A stretch of 64,000 bases of DNA. Origin: Streptomyces phaeoluteigriseus (lineage in GTDB: Bacteria > Actinomycetota > Actinomycetes > Streptomycetales > Streptomycetaceae). Both the position numbers and the translations under genes were made by a program. The number at the start of each line of letters is the position of its first letter. Position 1 is the first letter of the stretch. The notes under the pieces were generated by a model that was given only the letters and a program-made list of their open reading frames with translations, was not told the DNA's origin and did not search any database. Where the stretch lies: positions 329,103-393,102 of the forward strand of contig NZ_MPOH02000011.1 in assembly GCF_001896135.2 (NCBI RefSeq), given 5' to 3'. Positions 28,795 to 37,994 of this stretch are shown one piece after another.

Positions 28795-31053
28795 TCATTT
28801 TCTGTACTGTCCGGAGAGCCGGTGGTCCAGAGCCGTGCAACGGCGGCCCGCCGACACGGTGCGCACCGCCTGGCCGATGGCCTTGCGGGAGCCGACGAGG
28901 ACGACCAGCCTCTTGGCCCGGGTGACGGCCGTATACAAGAGGTTCCGCTGGAGCATCATCCATGCTCCGGTGGTGACGGGGATCACCACCGCGGGATATT
29001 CACTCCCCTGTGAACGGTGGATCGTCACCGCGTACGCGTGGGCCAGTTCGTCCAGCTCATCGAACTCGTAGGGCACCTCCTCGTCCTCGTCGGTCAGCAC
29101 CGTGAGGCGCTGGTCGACCGGATCGAGCGAGGTGACCACGCCCACCGTGCCGTTGAAGACGCCGTTCTCCCCCTTGTCGTAGTTGTTGCGGATCTGGGTG
29201 ACCTTGTCGCCGACGCGGAAGACCCGGCCGCCGAACCGCTTCTCGGGTACGTCGGGGCGGCCCGGGGTGATGGCCTGCTGGAGCAGGCCGTTGAGTGCGC
29301 CGGCGCCGGCCGGACCGCGGTGCATGGGCGCGAGCACCTGCACGTCCCGGCGCGGGTCGAGGCCGAACTTGGCCGGAATGCGGCGGGCCGCCACATCCAC
29401 CGTGAGCCGGCCCGCCTCCTCCGTGTCGTCCGCGACGAACAGGAAGAAGTCCTTCATGCCGTCGGTGAGCGGATGCTGCCCGGCGTTGATCCGGTGCGCG
29501 TTGGTCACCACGCCGGACTGCTGGGCCTGGCGGAACACGCGCAGCAGGCGCACGGCGGGGATCGGGCCGCCCTCGGCGAGCATGTCGCGCAGCACCTCCC
29601 CGGCGCCGACGCTGGGGAGCTGGTCCACGTCGCCGACGAAGAGGAGGTGGGCGCCCGGCGGGATCGCCTTCACGAGTTTGTTGGCGAGCAGCAGGTCCAG
29701 CATCGAGGCCTCGTCGACGACCACCAGATCGGCGTCCAGCGGGCGGTCGCGGTCGTACGCCGCGTCGCCGCCGGGCTTCAGTTCGAGGAGCCGGTGCACG
29801 GTGGAGGCCTCCGCGCCGGTCAGTTCGGCGAGGCGCTTGGCGGCGCGGCCGGTGGGGGCGGCGAGTACCACCTTGGCCTTCCTGGCGCGGGCCAGTTCCA
29901 CGATCGAACGGACCGTGAAGGACTTGCCGCAACCGGGGCCGCCGGTCAGCACGGCGACCTTCTCGGTCAACGCCAGCTTGACGGCGGCCTCCTGCTCGGG
30001 GGCGAGGTCGGCCCCGGTACGGGTCCGCAGCCAGGCCAGCGCCTTGTCCCACGCCACGTCACGGAAGGCCGGCATGCGGTCCTCGCCCGTGCGCAGGAGG
30101 CGCAACAGCTGGGCGGAGAGGGAGAGTTCGGCCCGGTGGAAGGGGACCAGATAGACGGCCGTGACCGGTTCCGCGCCGCCGTCGGGGCCCGGCACCTTCT
30201 CCCGTACGACGCCGGGGTCCTCGCCCTCCTCGGGGGGCGCGGCGAGTTCGGCGAGGCACTCGATGACGAGGCCGGTGTCGACCTGCAGCAGCTTGACCGC
30301 GTCGGCGATCAGGCGCTCCTCTGGGAGGTAGCAGTGGCCCTGGTCGCTGGACTGGGACAGCGCGTACTGGAGGCCCGCCTTGACGCGCTCCGGGCTGTCG
30401 TGCGGGATGCCGACGGACTGGGCGATCTTGTCGGCGGTGAGGAAGCCGATGCCCCAGACGTCGGACGCCAGGCGGTACGGCTGGTTCTTCACGACCGCGA
30501 TCGAGGCGTCGCCGTACTTCTTGTAGATGCGGACCGCGATCGACGTCGACACCTCGACGCTCTGGAGGAAGAGCATGACCTCCTTGATCGCCTTCTGTTC
30601 CTCCCAGGCCTCGGCGATCTTCCTGGTGCGCTTCGGGCCGAGGCCGGGCACCTCGACGAGGCGCTTCGGCTCCTCCTCGATGATCTTCAGGGTGTCCATG
30701 CCGAAGTGCTGGGTGATGCGGTCGGCGAAGACCGGGCCGATGCCCTTGACCAGCCCTGATCCGAGGTAGCGGCGGATGCCCTGGATGGTGGCGGGGAGGA
30801 GTGTCGTGTAGTTCTCGACGGTGAACTGCTTGCCGTACTGCGGGTGGGAGCCCCAGCGGCCCTCCATGCGCAGGGACTCGCCGGCCTGGGCGCCGAGCAG
30901 CGCGCCGACGACCGTCAGCAGGTCACCGGCGCCGCGGCCGGTGTCGACGCGGGCGACCGTGTAGCCGGTTTCCTCGTTCGCGTACGTGATGCGCTCCAGT
31001 ACGCCTTCCAGTACGGCAAGTTGCCGGTCCCCGCTGGCCGTCGGTCGCTCCAT
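28795..31053 (-). CDS. recD2: RecD2-type superfamily 1 DNA helicase
   Basis: 752 residues, an ATP-dependent 5'-3' helicase of the RecD2 (YrrC) group, found in bacteria where RecD acts without RecBC. The N-terminal OB-like domain (LEGVLERITYANEETGYTVARV) is followed by tandem helix-hairpin-helix motifs (GLVKGIGPVFADRI, VPGLGPKRTRKIAEAW). The motor comprises Walker A LTGGPGCGKSFT, Walker B LVVVDEASMLD, FVGDVDQLPSVGAGEVL, FRQAQQSG, the SH3-like insert, AYAVTIHRSQGSEYP and LLYTAVTRAKRLVVLVG. All motor motifs are intact. The stop overlaps a TGATCGATCA palindrome. Role: genome maintenance, in the cytoplasm. Confidence 0.94.
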   Translation of the reverse strand: MERPTASGDRQLAVLEGVLERITYANEETGYTVARVDTGRGAGDLLTVVGALLGAQAGESLRMEGRWGSHPQYGKQFTVENYTTLLPATIQGIRRYLGSGLVKGIGPVFADRITQHFGMDTLKIIEEEPKRLVEVPGLGPKRTRKIAEAWEEQKAIKEVMLFLQSVEVSTSIAVRIYKKYGDASIAVVKNQPYRLASDVWGIGFLTADKIAQSVGIPHDSPERVKAGLQYALSQSSDQGHCYLPEERLIADAVKLLQVDTGLVIECLAELAAPPEEGEDPGVVREKVPGPDGGAEPVTAVYLVPFHRAELSLSAQLLRLLRTGEDRMPAFRDVAWDKALAWLRTRTGADLAPEQEAAVKLALTEKVAVLTGGPGCGKSFTVRSIVELARARKAKVVLAAPTGRAAKRLAELTGAEASTVHRLLELKPGGDAAYDRDRPLDADLVVVDEASMLDLLLANKLVKAIPPGAHLLFVGDVDQLPSVGAGEVLRDMLAEGGPIPAVRLLRVFRQAQQSGVVTNAHRINAGQHPLTDGMKDFFLFVADDTEEAGRLTVDVAARRIPAKFGLDPRRDVQVLAPMHRGPAGAGALNGLLQQAITPGRPDVPEKRFGGRVFRVGDKVTQIRNNYDKGENGVFNGTVGVVTSLDPVDQRLTVLTDEDEEVPYEFDELDELAHAYAVTIHRSQGSEYPAVVIPVTTGAWMMLQRNLLYTAVTRAKRLVVLVGSRKAIGQAVRTVSAGRRCTALDHRLSGQYRK

Positions 31054-31117
31054 GATCCGACGGTACCGCTCGGCACCGACAGTGGGTCCGACACCTCATC
31101 CGGTGCGCGGCCGAAGC

Positions 31118-31483
31118 TCATCCGGCCTGGGCGGTCACATGGTCGATCACCGTCCGGAAGTCCTCGGTCGGGGAGAACTCGACGAGTTCGCAGTCCTCCA
31201 GGGCCGTCGGTACGTGGCCGGGCGCCCAGTAGTAGGCCTGTCCCGCCTCGTAGAACCGCTCGCCCTCGGCCGTGAGCATCCGCAGCCGGCCCTTGAGCAT
31301 GTAGCCCCAGTGCGGGCACTGGCAGGCGTCGTCGGGCAGGCCCTTGAGCGCGGGGCCCATGTCGGTGCCCTTCGGGAGGGTGACGTAGCCGACGGACAGG
31401 CCGCCTCCGATCGGCTCGATGCGCAGTTCGACCCCGTCGCCCTCGAGCACGACGGGGACGTCGTTCCTGGTCCTCGACGTCAT
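31118..31483 (-). CDS. Cupin-domain protein
   Basis: 121 residues. The short beta-barrel shows CPHWGYMLKGRLRMLTAEGERFYEAGQAYYWAPGHVPTALEDCELVEFSPTE, a cupin core with one His (HWGY) and the Gly/Tyr-rich second motif. Metal ligands are fewer than in classic cupins. A DACQCPHW stretch adds two cysteines next to the active-site His. It could bind a small ligand or be an enzyme; function is unknown. It lies 64 bp upstream of recD2 on the same strand and is divergent from lacI. Confidence 0.75.
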   Translation of the reverse strand: MTSRTRNDVPVVLEGDGVELRIEPIGGGLSVGYVTLPKGTDMGPALKGLPDDACQCPHWGYMLKGRLRMLTAEGERFYEAGQAYYWAPGHVPTALEDCELVEFSPTEDFRTVIDHVTAQAG

Positions 31484-31642
31484 GACTGCTCCGTCTCCGG
31501 TCCGCCTGAGCGACGGGCCTCGCAGACGACCTTTGCGTCCTTCCAGGCTGTGCCTCCTGGGCCCGGCCTGCGACCGGAGCGCGGACGGGCGCGTTCCGTC
31601 ACGTTTCGGTCTCGGGCTTGCCAGGGTCTTGATTTACCTCCG

Positions 31643-31688
31643 TGTAATCGATTCCAATCCTTCCCGTACGGCGTTGTAATCGATTCCA
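31643..31688 (+). promoter_or_regulatory. Duplicated LacI-type operator of the rbs operon
   Basis: TGTAATCGATTCCA occurs twice as an exact direct repeat (31643-31656 and 31675-31688), 32 bp apart, about three helical turns. Each copy is a near-palindrome around AATCGATT, the shape expected for LacI/RbsR repressors. The second copy ends just before the AGGAGGTGG ribosome-binding site of lacI, so binding would block the operon's start. Confidence 0.8.
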
Positions 31689-31706
31689 CGAGGAGGTGGA
31701 GCGGCG

Positions 31707-32741
31707 ATGGCGAGCATCAAGGACGTCGCTGCCGAGGCGGGCGTTTCCGTCGCCACGGTGTCGCGGGTCCTCAACGACCATCCGTCGGTCAGCGCGGACG
31801 CACGCGCGCGTGTGCTGGCCGCCGTCGAGGCGCTGGGCTACCGCCCGAACGCCGTCGCCCGGTCGCTGCGCACCGACCAGACCCGCACCCTGGGCCTGGT
31901 CATCAGCGACGTGATGAACCCCTACTTCACCGAGCTGGCCCGCTCCGTGGAGGAGGAGGCCCGCGCGCTCGGCTACAGCGTCATCATCGGCAACGCCGAC
32001 GAGCGGCCCGACCTCCAGGACCACCACGTACGGACCCTGCTGGACCGCCGTATCGACGGTCTGCTCGTCTCGCCCACCGACGGCGGATCGCCGCTGATGC
32101 TGGACGCCGCGCGCGCGGGGACCCCGATGGTGTTCGTCGACCGGTGGATCCCGGGCGTGGACGTGCCGGTCGTCCGGGCGGACGGACGGGCCGCCGTACA
32201 GGACCTGGTGGCGCATCTGCACCGGCTGGGGCACCGCCGGCTCGCGATCATCGCGGGCCCGGCCGCCACCACCACCGGCAGTGAGCGCGTCGAGGCCTTC
32301 CGGGAGGCCCTCGGCGCCTGCGGCATCGATCTCCCGGACGTCTACATCGGGCAGGGCGACTTCCAGGCCGAGAGCGGACGGCGGGTCACCGAGGGCTTCC
32401 TCGACCTGCCCGAGCCGCCCGAGGTCGTGTTCGCCGCCGACAACCTGATGGCGCTCGGCGCGCTGGACGCCGTTCGCGCGCGTGGGCTGCGCGTGCCCGA
32501 CGACATCGCGCTCGCCGCGTTCGACGACATCCCGTGGTTCGTGCACACCGATCCCCCGATCACCGCCATCGCCCAGCCGACGGGCGAGCTGGGGCGCGCG
32601 GCCGTACGCGCGCTGGTCGACCGGATCGAGGGGCGGGCCCCGCGGTCCGTCACCCTCCCCGCCCGTCTCGTCGTGCGCCGCTCGTGCGGTGAGGACGGCC
32701 ACGACGGTGAGAACTCAGCAAGGAACAGGAGCCAGTCGTGA
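31707..32741 (+). CDS. LacI-family repressor of the ribose-type operon
   Basis: 344 residues. The N-terminal HTH is MASIKDVAAEAGVSVATVSRVLNDHPSVSADARARVLAAVEALGY, with hinge NAVARSLR, followed by a periplasmic-binding-protein-like effector domain (LGLVISDVMNPYFTELARSVEEEA, FVDRWIPGVDVPVV, VVFAADNLMALGALDAVR, AAFDDIPWF). AGGAGGTGGAGC precedes ATG 31707. It heads the operon it probably controls and overlaps rbsA by GTGA. The two TGTAATCGATTCCA boxes immediately upstream are the probable operators. The ligand is expected to be ribose or a related sugar. Confidence 0.9.
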   Translation: MASIKDVAAEAGVSVATVSRVLNDHPSVSADARARVLAAVEALGYRPNAVARSLRTDQTRTLGLVISDVMNPYFTELARSVEEEARALGYSVIIGNADERPDLQDHHVRTLLDRRIDGLLVSPTDGGSPLMLDAARAGTPMVFVDRWIPGVDVPVVRADGRAAVQDLVAHLHRLGHRRLAIIAGPAATTTGSERVEAFREALGACGIDLPDVYIGQGDFQAESGRRVTEGFLDLPEPPEVVFAADNLMALGALDAVRARGLRVPDDIALAAFDDIPWFVHTDPPITAIAQPTGELGRAAVRALVDRIEGRAPRSVTLPARLVVRRSCGEDGHDGENSARNRSQS

Positions 32742-34309
32742 GCAACGCGGACGAGTTGCTGCGCATCGAAGGCATACGCAAGACCTTCCCCGGAGTGGTC
32801 GCGCTCGACAGCGTCGACTTCGATCTGCGGCGGGGCGAGGTGCATGTGCTGCTCGGTGAGAACGGCGCGGGCAAGAGCACCCTCATCAAGATGCTCTCCG
32901 GCGCCTACACGCCCGACGCCGGGCGGATCCTGGCCGGCGGCGAGGAGGTGCGCATCCACGGGGCGCAGGATTCCGAGCGTCTCGGGATCGCGACCATCTA
33001 CCAGGAGTTCAACCTGGTACCGGACCTGACGGTCGCCGAGAACATCTTCCTGGGGCGCCAGCCCCGCCGGTTCGGGATGATCGACCGCAAGCGGATGGAG
33101 GCCGACGCCGCCGTCCTGCTGGAGCGGGTCGGCGTCCCCGTGTCGCCCCGCGCGCGGGTGCGTGAACTGGGCATCGCGCGCCTCCAGATGGTCGAGATCG
33201 CCAAGGCGCTGAGCCTGGACGCGCGCGTGCTGATCATGGACGAGCCGACCGCCGTGCTCACCTCCGAGGAGGTCGAGAAGCTCTTCGCGATCGTGCGCAG
33301 GCTGCGCGAGGACGGCGTGGGCATCGTGTTCATCACCCATCACCTGGAGGAGATCGCGGCCCTGGGCGACCGGGTCACGGTCATCCGGGACGGCAGGAGC
33401 GTCGGGCAGGTCCCGGCGTCCACGCCAGAGGACGAGCTCGTACGGCTGATGGTGGGCCGTTCCATCGAGCAGCAGTACCCGCGCGAGCGCGCCGACACCG
33501 GCGCCGCCCTGCTGTCCGTCGAGGGGCTGACGCGGGACGGGGTCTTCCACGACGTCAGCTTCGAGGTGCGGGCCGGCGAGGTCGTCGGAGTGGCGGGGCT
33601 GGTGGGCGCGGGTCGTACCGAGGTCGTACGGGCCGTGTTCGGGGCGGACCCGTACGACCACGGGGCCGTGCGGGTGGCGGGCGAGCGGCTGCGCCGCCAC
33701 GACGTGACCGCGGCCATGGCCGCCGGGATCGGGCTCGTGCCGGAGGACCGCAAGGGCCAGGGGCTGGTGCTGGACGCCTCCGTCGAGGAGAACCTCGGCC
33801 TGGTCACCCTGCGTTCGGCCACCCGTGCCGGGCTCGTCGACCTCAGGGGGCAGCACGAGGCCGCGGGCCGCATCGCCGCGCAGCTCGGCGTGCGCATGGC
33901 CGGGCTCGGCCAGCAGGTGCGGACGCTGTCCGGCGGGAACCAGCAGAAGGTCGTCATCGGCAAGTGGCTGCTGGCGGACACCAGGGTGCTGATCCTCGAC
34001 GAGCCGACGCGCGGTATCGACGTCGGCGCCAAGGTCGAGATCTACCAGCTGATCAACGAGCTGACGGCCGCCGGGGCCGCCGTCCTGATGATCTCCAGCG
34101 ATCTGCCCGAGGTGCTCGGCATGAGCGACCGGGTGCTGGTGATGGCCCAGGGCCGGATCGCCGGCGAACTCGCGGCGGACGAGGCCACTCAGGACGCGGT
34201 GATGGCACTCGCCGTGAGCACCCCCACCACCCCCGGTCGCCCCCGACCACCTCTCACCACCCCTACCACCCCTGCTACTTCCGAAGTGGAGACCGGCCGT
34301 GGCCGCTGA
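32738..34309 (+). CDS. rbsA: Ribose-type sugar ABC transporter, ATPase subunit
   Basis: 523 residues, two tandem ABC ATPase domains as in RbsA/XylG. Domain 1 has Walker A LLGENGAGKSTLIKML and Walker B LIMDEPTAVL. Domain 2 has a degenerate Walker A region (VAGLVGAGRTEVVRAVFG), the signature LSGGNQQKVVIGKWL and LILDEPTRGIDVGAK. GTG 32738 overlaps the lacI stop. The last 25 residues are a Thr/Pro-rich tail (TPTTPGRPRPPLTTPTTP) absent from most relatives. It overlaps the downstream fused permease gene by 11 bp. It powers sugar import at the cytoplasmic face of the membrane. Confidence 0.93.
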   Translation: MSNADELLRIEGIRKTFPGVVALDSVDFDLRRGEVHVLLGENGAGKSTLIKMLSGAYTPDAGRILAGGEEVRIHGAQDSERLGIATIYQEFNLVPDLTVAENIFLGRQPRRFGMIDRKRMEADAAVLLERVGVPVSPRARVRELGIARLQMVEIAKALSLDARVLIMDEPTAVLTSEEVEKLFAIVRRLREDGVGIVFITHHLEEIAALGDRVTVIRDGRSVGQVPASTPEDELVRLMVGRSIEQQYPRERADTGAALLSVEGLTRDGVFHDVSFEVRAGEVVGVAGLVGAGRTEVVRAVFGADPYDHGAVRVAGERLRRHDVTAAMAAGIGLVPEDRKGQGLVLDASVEENLGLVTLRSATRAGLVDLRGQHEAAGRIAAQLGVRMAGLGQQVRTLSGGNQQKVVIGKWLLADTRVLILDEPTRGIDVGAKVEIYQLINELTAAGAAVLMISSDLPEVLGMSDRVLVMAQGRIAGELAADEATQDAVMALAVSTPTTPGRPRPPLTTPTTPATSEVETGRGR

Positions 34310-36248
34310 CACGCTCAAGAGCACGACGGGCGCCGGTGGCGGCGCCGCGGCGGTGCGCCGCCTGCTGCTCGACAACGGGGCGCTCACCGCGCTCATCGTC
34401 CTCCTCATCGCCATGTCGGCGCTGTCGGGTGACTTCCTGACCACGGACAACCTGCTCAACGTGGGCGTCCAGGCGGCCGTGACCGCCATCCTCGCCTTCG
34501 GCGTGACCTTCGTGATCGTCTCGGCGGGCATCGACCTGTCGGTCGGCTCGGTGGCGGCGCTGTCGGCCACGGTCCTCGCCTGGAGCGCCACCTCGCACGG
34601 CGTGCCGGTCGTCCTCGCGGTCGTCCTGGCCGTCGCCACCGGCATCGTGGCCGGGCTGGTGAACGGTTTCCTCATCGCCTACGGCAAGTTGCCGCCGTTC
34701 ATCGCGACGCTCGCCATGCTGTCGGTGGCGCGCGGCCTGTCGCTGGTGATCTCCGAGGGTTCCCCGATCGCCTTCCCCGACTCCGTCTCGCACCTCGGGG
34801 ACACGCTCGGCGGCTGGCTGCCGGTGCCCGTGCTGGTCATGGTCGTCATGGGTCTGATCGCCGCGTTCGTCCTCGGCCGCACCTACATCGGCCGCTCGAT
34901 GTACGCCATCGGCGGCAACGAGGAGGCCGCGCGCCTGTCCGGGCTGCGGGTGAAGAAGCAGAAGCTCGCGATCTACGCGCTGTCCGGCGTGTTCGCCGCC
35001 GCCGCGGGCATCGTGCTCGCCTCCCGGCTGTCCTCCGCGCAGCCGCAGGCCGCCGACGGCTACGAGCTGGACGCGATCGCCGCCGTCGTCATCGGCGGCG
35101 CGTCCCTCGCGGGAGGTACGGGCAAGGCGTCCGGCACCCTGATCGGCGCGCTGATCCTGGCGGTGCTGCGCAACGGCCTCAACCTCCTGTCCGTGTCGGC
35201 GTTCTGGCAGCAGGTCGTCATCGGTGTCGTCATCGCGCTGGCCGTCCTGCTGGACACCGTGCGCCGCAAGGCCGGGGCGACCCCGGTGGCCGCCGGGACC
35301 GGTGGCGGCAAGGGCCGGCAGGCGATGACGTACGGGCTCGCCGCGGTCGTCACCGTGGCGGTGGTCGGCGCGACCTCCTTCCTGCACAGCGGTTCCTCGT
35401 CGACGTCGAACCCGAAGGTCGGTCTGGCGCTGTCCACCCTCAACAACCCGTTCTTCGTGCAGATCCAGGCGGGCGCGAAGGCCGAGGCGAAGAAGCTGGG
35501 TGTCGACCTGACCGTCACCGACGCGCAGAACGACGCCTCTCAGCAGGCCAACCAGCTCCAGAACTTCACCAGTTCCGGCTACGACGCGATCATCGTCAAC
35601 CCGGTGGACTCCGACGCGGCCGGGCCGGCCGTACGGGCCGCCGACAAGGCGAAGATCCCGGTCGTCGCGGTCGACCGAGGCGTCAACAAGGCGACCACGG
35701 ACACCCTCGTGGCCTCCGACAACGTGGCCGGCGGTGAACTCGCCGCCAGGACGGTCGCCGAGAAGCTCGGCGGCACCGGGAAGATCGTGATCCTCCAGGG
35801 CCAGGCGGGCACGTCGGCGGCCCGGGAGCGCGCCGAGGGCTTCGCGAAGGGCCTGAAGGCCTTCCCGGGCATCCAGGTGCTGGCCCAGCAGCCGGCCGAC
35901 TTCGACCGGACCAAGGGCCTCGACGTGATGTCGAACCTGCTCCAGGCGCACCCGGACGTCCAGGGCGTCATCGCCGCCAACGACGAGATGGCGCTCGGCG
36001 CGATCAAGGCACTCGGCTCCAAGGCCGGCAAGTCCGTCCAGGTCGTCGGCTTCGACGGCACCCCGGACGGCCTGACCGCGGTCACGAACGGCACGCTGTA
36101 CGCGTCCGTGGCGCAGCAGCCCTCGCAGTTGGGCAGGATCGCCGTGGACAACGCGCTGAAGGCGTTCCAGGGCAAGAAGGTCGCGGAGACGGTGAAGGTG
36201 CCGGTGAAGGTGGTCACGAAGGCGAACGTGGCCGGCTTCACCGGCTGA
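34299..36248 (+). CDS. Fused sugar permease and binding protein (RbsC-RbsB)
   Basis: 649 residues from GTG 34299. Residues 1 to about 325 are an RbsC permease: LIVLLIAMSALSGDFLT, FVIVSAGIDLSVGSVAALSA, YGKLPPFIATLAMLSVARGL, RSMYAIGGNEEAARLSG, LDAIAAVVIGGASLAGGTG. A linker and an extra hydrophobic span (TYGLAAVVTVAVVGATSF) follow. From about residue 365 a complete RbsB-type binding protein begins (VGLALSTLNNPFFVQIQAGAKAEA, DAIIVNPVDSDAA, VAVDRGVN, VIAANDEMALGAI, VVGFDGTPDG). Usually these are separate proteins. Here the binder is tethered to its own permease outside the membrane, so no lipobox is needed. Confidence 0.92.
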   Translation: MAADTLKSTTGAGGGAAAVRRLLLDNGALTALIVLLIAMSALSGDFLTTDNLLNVGVQAAVTAILAFGVTFVIVSAGIDLSVGSVAALSATVLAWSATSHGVPVVLAVVLAVATGIVAGLVNGFLIAYGKLPPFIATLAMLSVARGLSLVISEGSPIAFPDSVSHLGDTLGGWLPVPVLVMVVMGLIAAFVLGRTYIGRSMYAIGGNEEAARLSGLRVKKQKLAIYALSGVFAAAAGIVLASRLSSAQPQAADGYELDAIAAVVIGGASLAGGTGKASGTLIGALILAVLRNGLNLLSVSAFWQQVVIGVVIALAVLLDTVRRKAGATPVAAGTGGGKGRQAMTYGLAAVVTVAVVGATSFLHSGSSSTSNPKVGLALSTLNNPFFVQIQAGAKAEAKKLGVDLTVTDAQNDASQQANQLQNFTSSGYDAIIVNPVDSDAAGPAVRAADKAKIPVVAVDRGVNKATTDTLVASDNVAGGELAARTVAEKLGGTGKIVILQGQAGTSAARERAEGFAKGLKAFPGIQVLAQQPADFDRTKGLDVMSNLLQAHPDVQGVIAANDEMALGAIKALGSKAGKSVQVVGFDGTPDGLTAVTNGTLYASVAQQPSQLGRIAVDNALKAFQGKKVAETVKVPVKVVTKANVAGFTG

Positions 36249-36341
36249 CCGTCGGCAAGCGGTTCGGCAGGCGGGCGATGCGGGCGGCGGTCGGGAGACC
36301 GCCCGCCCCACGTCACGTACGACGTACGTAGGGGAGTTCTC

Positions 36342-37256
36342 ATGTACGACTACGACCTTCTGGTCGTAGGGTCGGCCAACGCCGACCTGGTGATCGGCGT
36401 CGAACGGCGCCCGGCGGCGGGCGAGACCGTCCTCGGCTCGGACCTGGCCGTCCATCCGGGCGGCAAGGGCGCCAACCAGGCGGTCGCGGCCGCCCGCCTC
36501 GGCGCCCGTACGGCGCTGCTGGCCCGGATCGGCGACGACGCGTACGGCCGGCTGCTGCTCGACTCGCAGCGGGCGGCCGGGGTCGACACCGTGGGCGTGC
36601 TGGTGGGCGGGGCGCCGACCGGAATCGCGCTGATCACGGTGGACCCGTCGGGCGACAACAGCATCGTGGTGTCCCCGGGCGCGAACGGCCGCCTGACACC
36701 GGAGGACGTGCGTGCCGCCGCCGGGCTGTTCCACGCCTCCCGCGTGGTGTCGGCGCAGTTGGAGATCCCGCTGGAGACGGTCGTGGAGGTCGTACGGAGT
36801 CTGGCGCCGGGCAGCCGCTTCGTGCTGAACCCGTCACCGCCGCGCCCGTTGCCGGCCGAGGTGCTGGCGGCCTGCGATCCGCTGATCGTCAACGAGCACG
36901 AGGCGAAGGTGATCCTCGGCGCCGTCGACGGCGGCTCGGCCGTCGGTGACCGGCCCGAGGACTGGGCGCGGGTGCTGCTCGCCAAGGGGCCGAAGTCGGT
37001 GGTGGTGACGCTGGGTTCGCGGGGCGCGCTGGTGGCGTCGGCGGAGGGTGTGGAGCGGGTGGCGGCGGTGCGGGTGGACGCCGTGGACACGACCGGGGCG
37101 GGCGACTCCTTCACGGCGGCGCTGGCGTGGAAGCTGGGTGCCGGCTCCTCGCTCGCGGAGGCGGCGGCGTACGCGGCGCGGGTGGGGGCCGTGGCGGTGA
37201 CCCGGCGGGGCGCGCAGGAGTCGTTCCCGACGGCGGCGGAGGTCGAGGGCCGGTGA
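36342..37256 (+). CDS. rbsK: Ribokinase
   Basis: 304 residues, PfkB family, phosphorylating ribose to ribose 5-phosphate. Motifs: DLLVVGSANADLVIGVERRPAAGETVLG, signature 1 HPGGKGANQAVAAARLGA, the NEHEAKVILG segment, VVTLGSRGALVA, and signature 2 VDTTGAGDSFTAALAW with the catalytic Asp. ATG 36342 follows TAGGGGAG. It lies 93 bp after the transporter gene and its TGA overlaps the rbsD start (GTGA). This makes ribose or a close analogue the likely substrate of the whole operon. Confidence 0.93.
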   Translation: MYDYDLLVVGSANADLVIGVERRPAAGETVLGSDLAVHPGGKGANQAVAAARLGARTALLARIGDDAYGRLLLDSQRAAGVDTVGVLVGGAPTGIALITVDPSGDNSIVVSPGANGRLTPEDVRAAAGLFHASRVVSAQLEIPLETVVEVVRSLAPGSRFVLNPSPPRPLPAEVLAACDPLIVNEHEAKVILGAVDGGSAVGDRPEDWARVLLAKGPKSVVVTLGSRGALVASAEGVERVAAVRVDAVDTTGAGDSFTAALAWKLGAGSSLAEAAAYAARVGAVAVTRRGAQESFPTAAEVEGR

Positions 37257-37642
37257 GGAGGGGCGGGATACTCAATCGCCATCTCGCGGGCGCGCTGGCC
37301 GAGTTGGGGCACGGGCACGGGGTGCTGGTGTGCGACGCGGGCATGCCGATACCCGACGGTCCGCGAGTCGTGGACCTGGCCTTCCGGGCGGGGGTGCCGT
37401 CGTTCGCCGAGGTCCTGGAGGGCCTGCTGGCCGAGCTGGTCGTGGAGGGCGCGACGGCGGCCCGCGAGGTACGGGAGGCGAACCCGGCGGCGGCCGGGCT
37501 GCTGGACGGGCACTTCCCCGGGCTGGTCCTGGTCCCGCACGAGCAGCTGAAGAGGCTGTCGGCGGGGGCGCGGCTGGTGGTGCGGACCGGGGAGGCACGG
37601 CCGTACGCGAACGTGCTGCTGCGGTGCGGGGTGTTCTTCTGA
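37253..37642 (+). CDS. rbsD: D-ribose pyranase
   Basis: 129 residues, interconverting beta-pyranose and beta-furanose forms of ribose so that ribokinase can act. GTG 37253 overlaps the rbsK stop. The family start VRRGGILNRHLAGALAELGHGHGVLVCDAGMPIP includes the conserved catalytic His in NRHL and the Asp in CDAGMP. The C-terminus has VRTGEARPYANVLLRCGVFF, the usual RbsD ending. Full length. It is last gene of the operon, followed by a strong terminator. Confidence 0.93.
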   Translation: MRRGGILNRHLAGALAELGHGHGVLVCDAGMPIPDGPRVVDLAFRAGVPSFAEVLEGLLAELVVEGATAAREVREANPAAAGLLDGHFPGLVLVPHEQLKRLSAGARLVVRTGEARPYANVLLRCGVFF

Positions 37643-37669
37643 CCGCCTGGTGATCACCGCGCATGCTTC

Positions 37670-37699
37670 GAGGGGCCCGGTCCGTCGACCAGGCCCCTC
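37670..37699 (+). terminator. rbs operon terminator
   Basis: GAGGGGCC-C-GGTC / GACC-A-GGCCCCTC with a 4-nt loop, followed by TTGCTTGC, 27 bp past rbsD. Confidence 0.85.
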
Positions 37700-37994
37700 T
37701 TGCTTGCCCCCTCCGTCGCCAGAACCCCCGCGATCCCCCCGGATCCCCCCTCCGGAAGTCCTGACACCGTGTATGACCCGCATCAAGCCGGAACGGTTGC
37801 ACGGTCGCCGGGGAAATGACGAAGCGGAACGGACAAGCGAAGGAATCTGGCCACCGGCACATGCCAGGCGCATCAAACCGGCGCGCGAGAAGACCACCTG
37901 TTGTGATGAAACCCGCAGGTCAAAGCGGTGGTCGTGCCGAAACGCCCACCATGATGGCGTGGTCTCCCCCACCCTCCTCCCGAGGAGTACGACC
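37700..37994 (+). promoter_or_regulatory. Upstream region of the lipase-like gene
   Basis: Non-coding. A CGAGGAGTACGACC ribosome-binding site precedes ATG 37995. GCATCAA recurs with CCGG at 37781 and 37870 (CGCATCAAGCCGGAAC, CGCATCAAACCGGCGC), a possible direct-repeat regulatory element. Nothing else was recognised. Confidence 0.35.
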
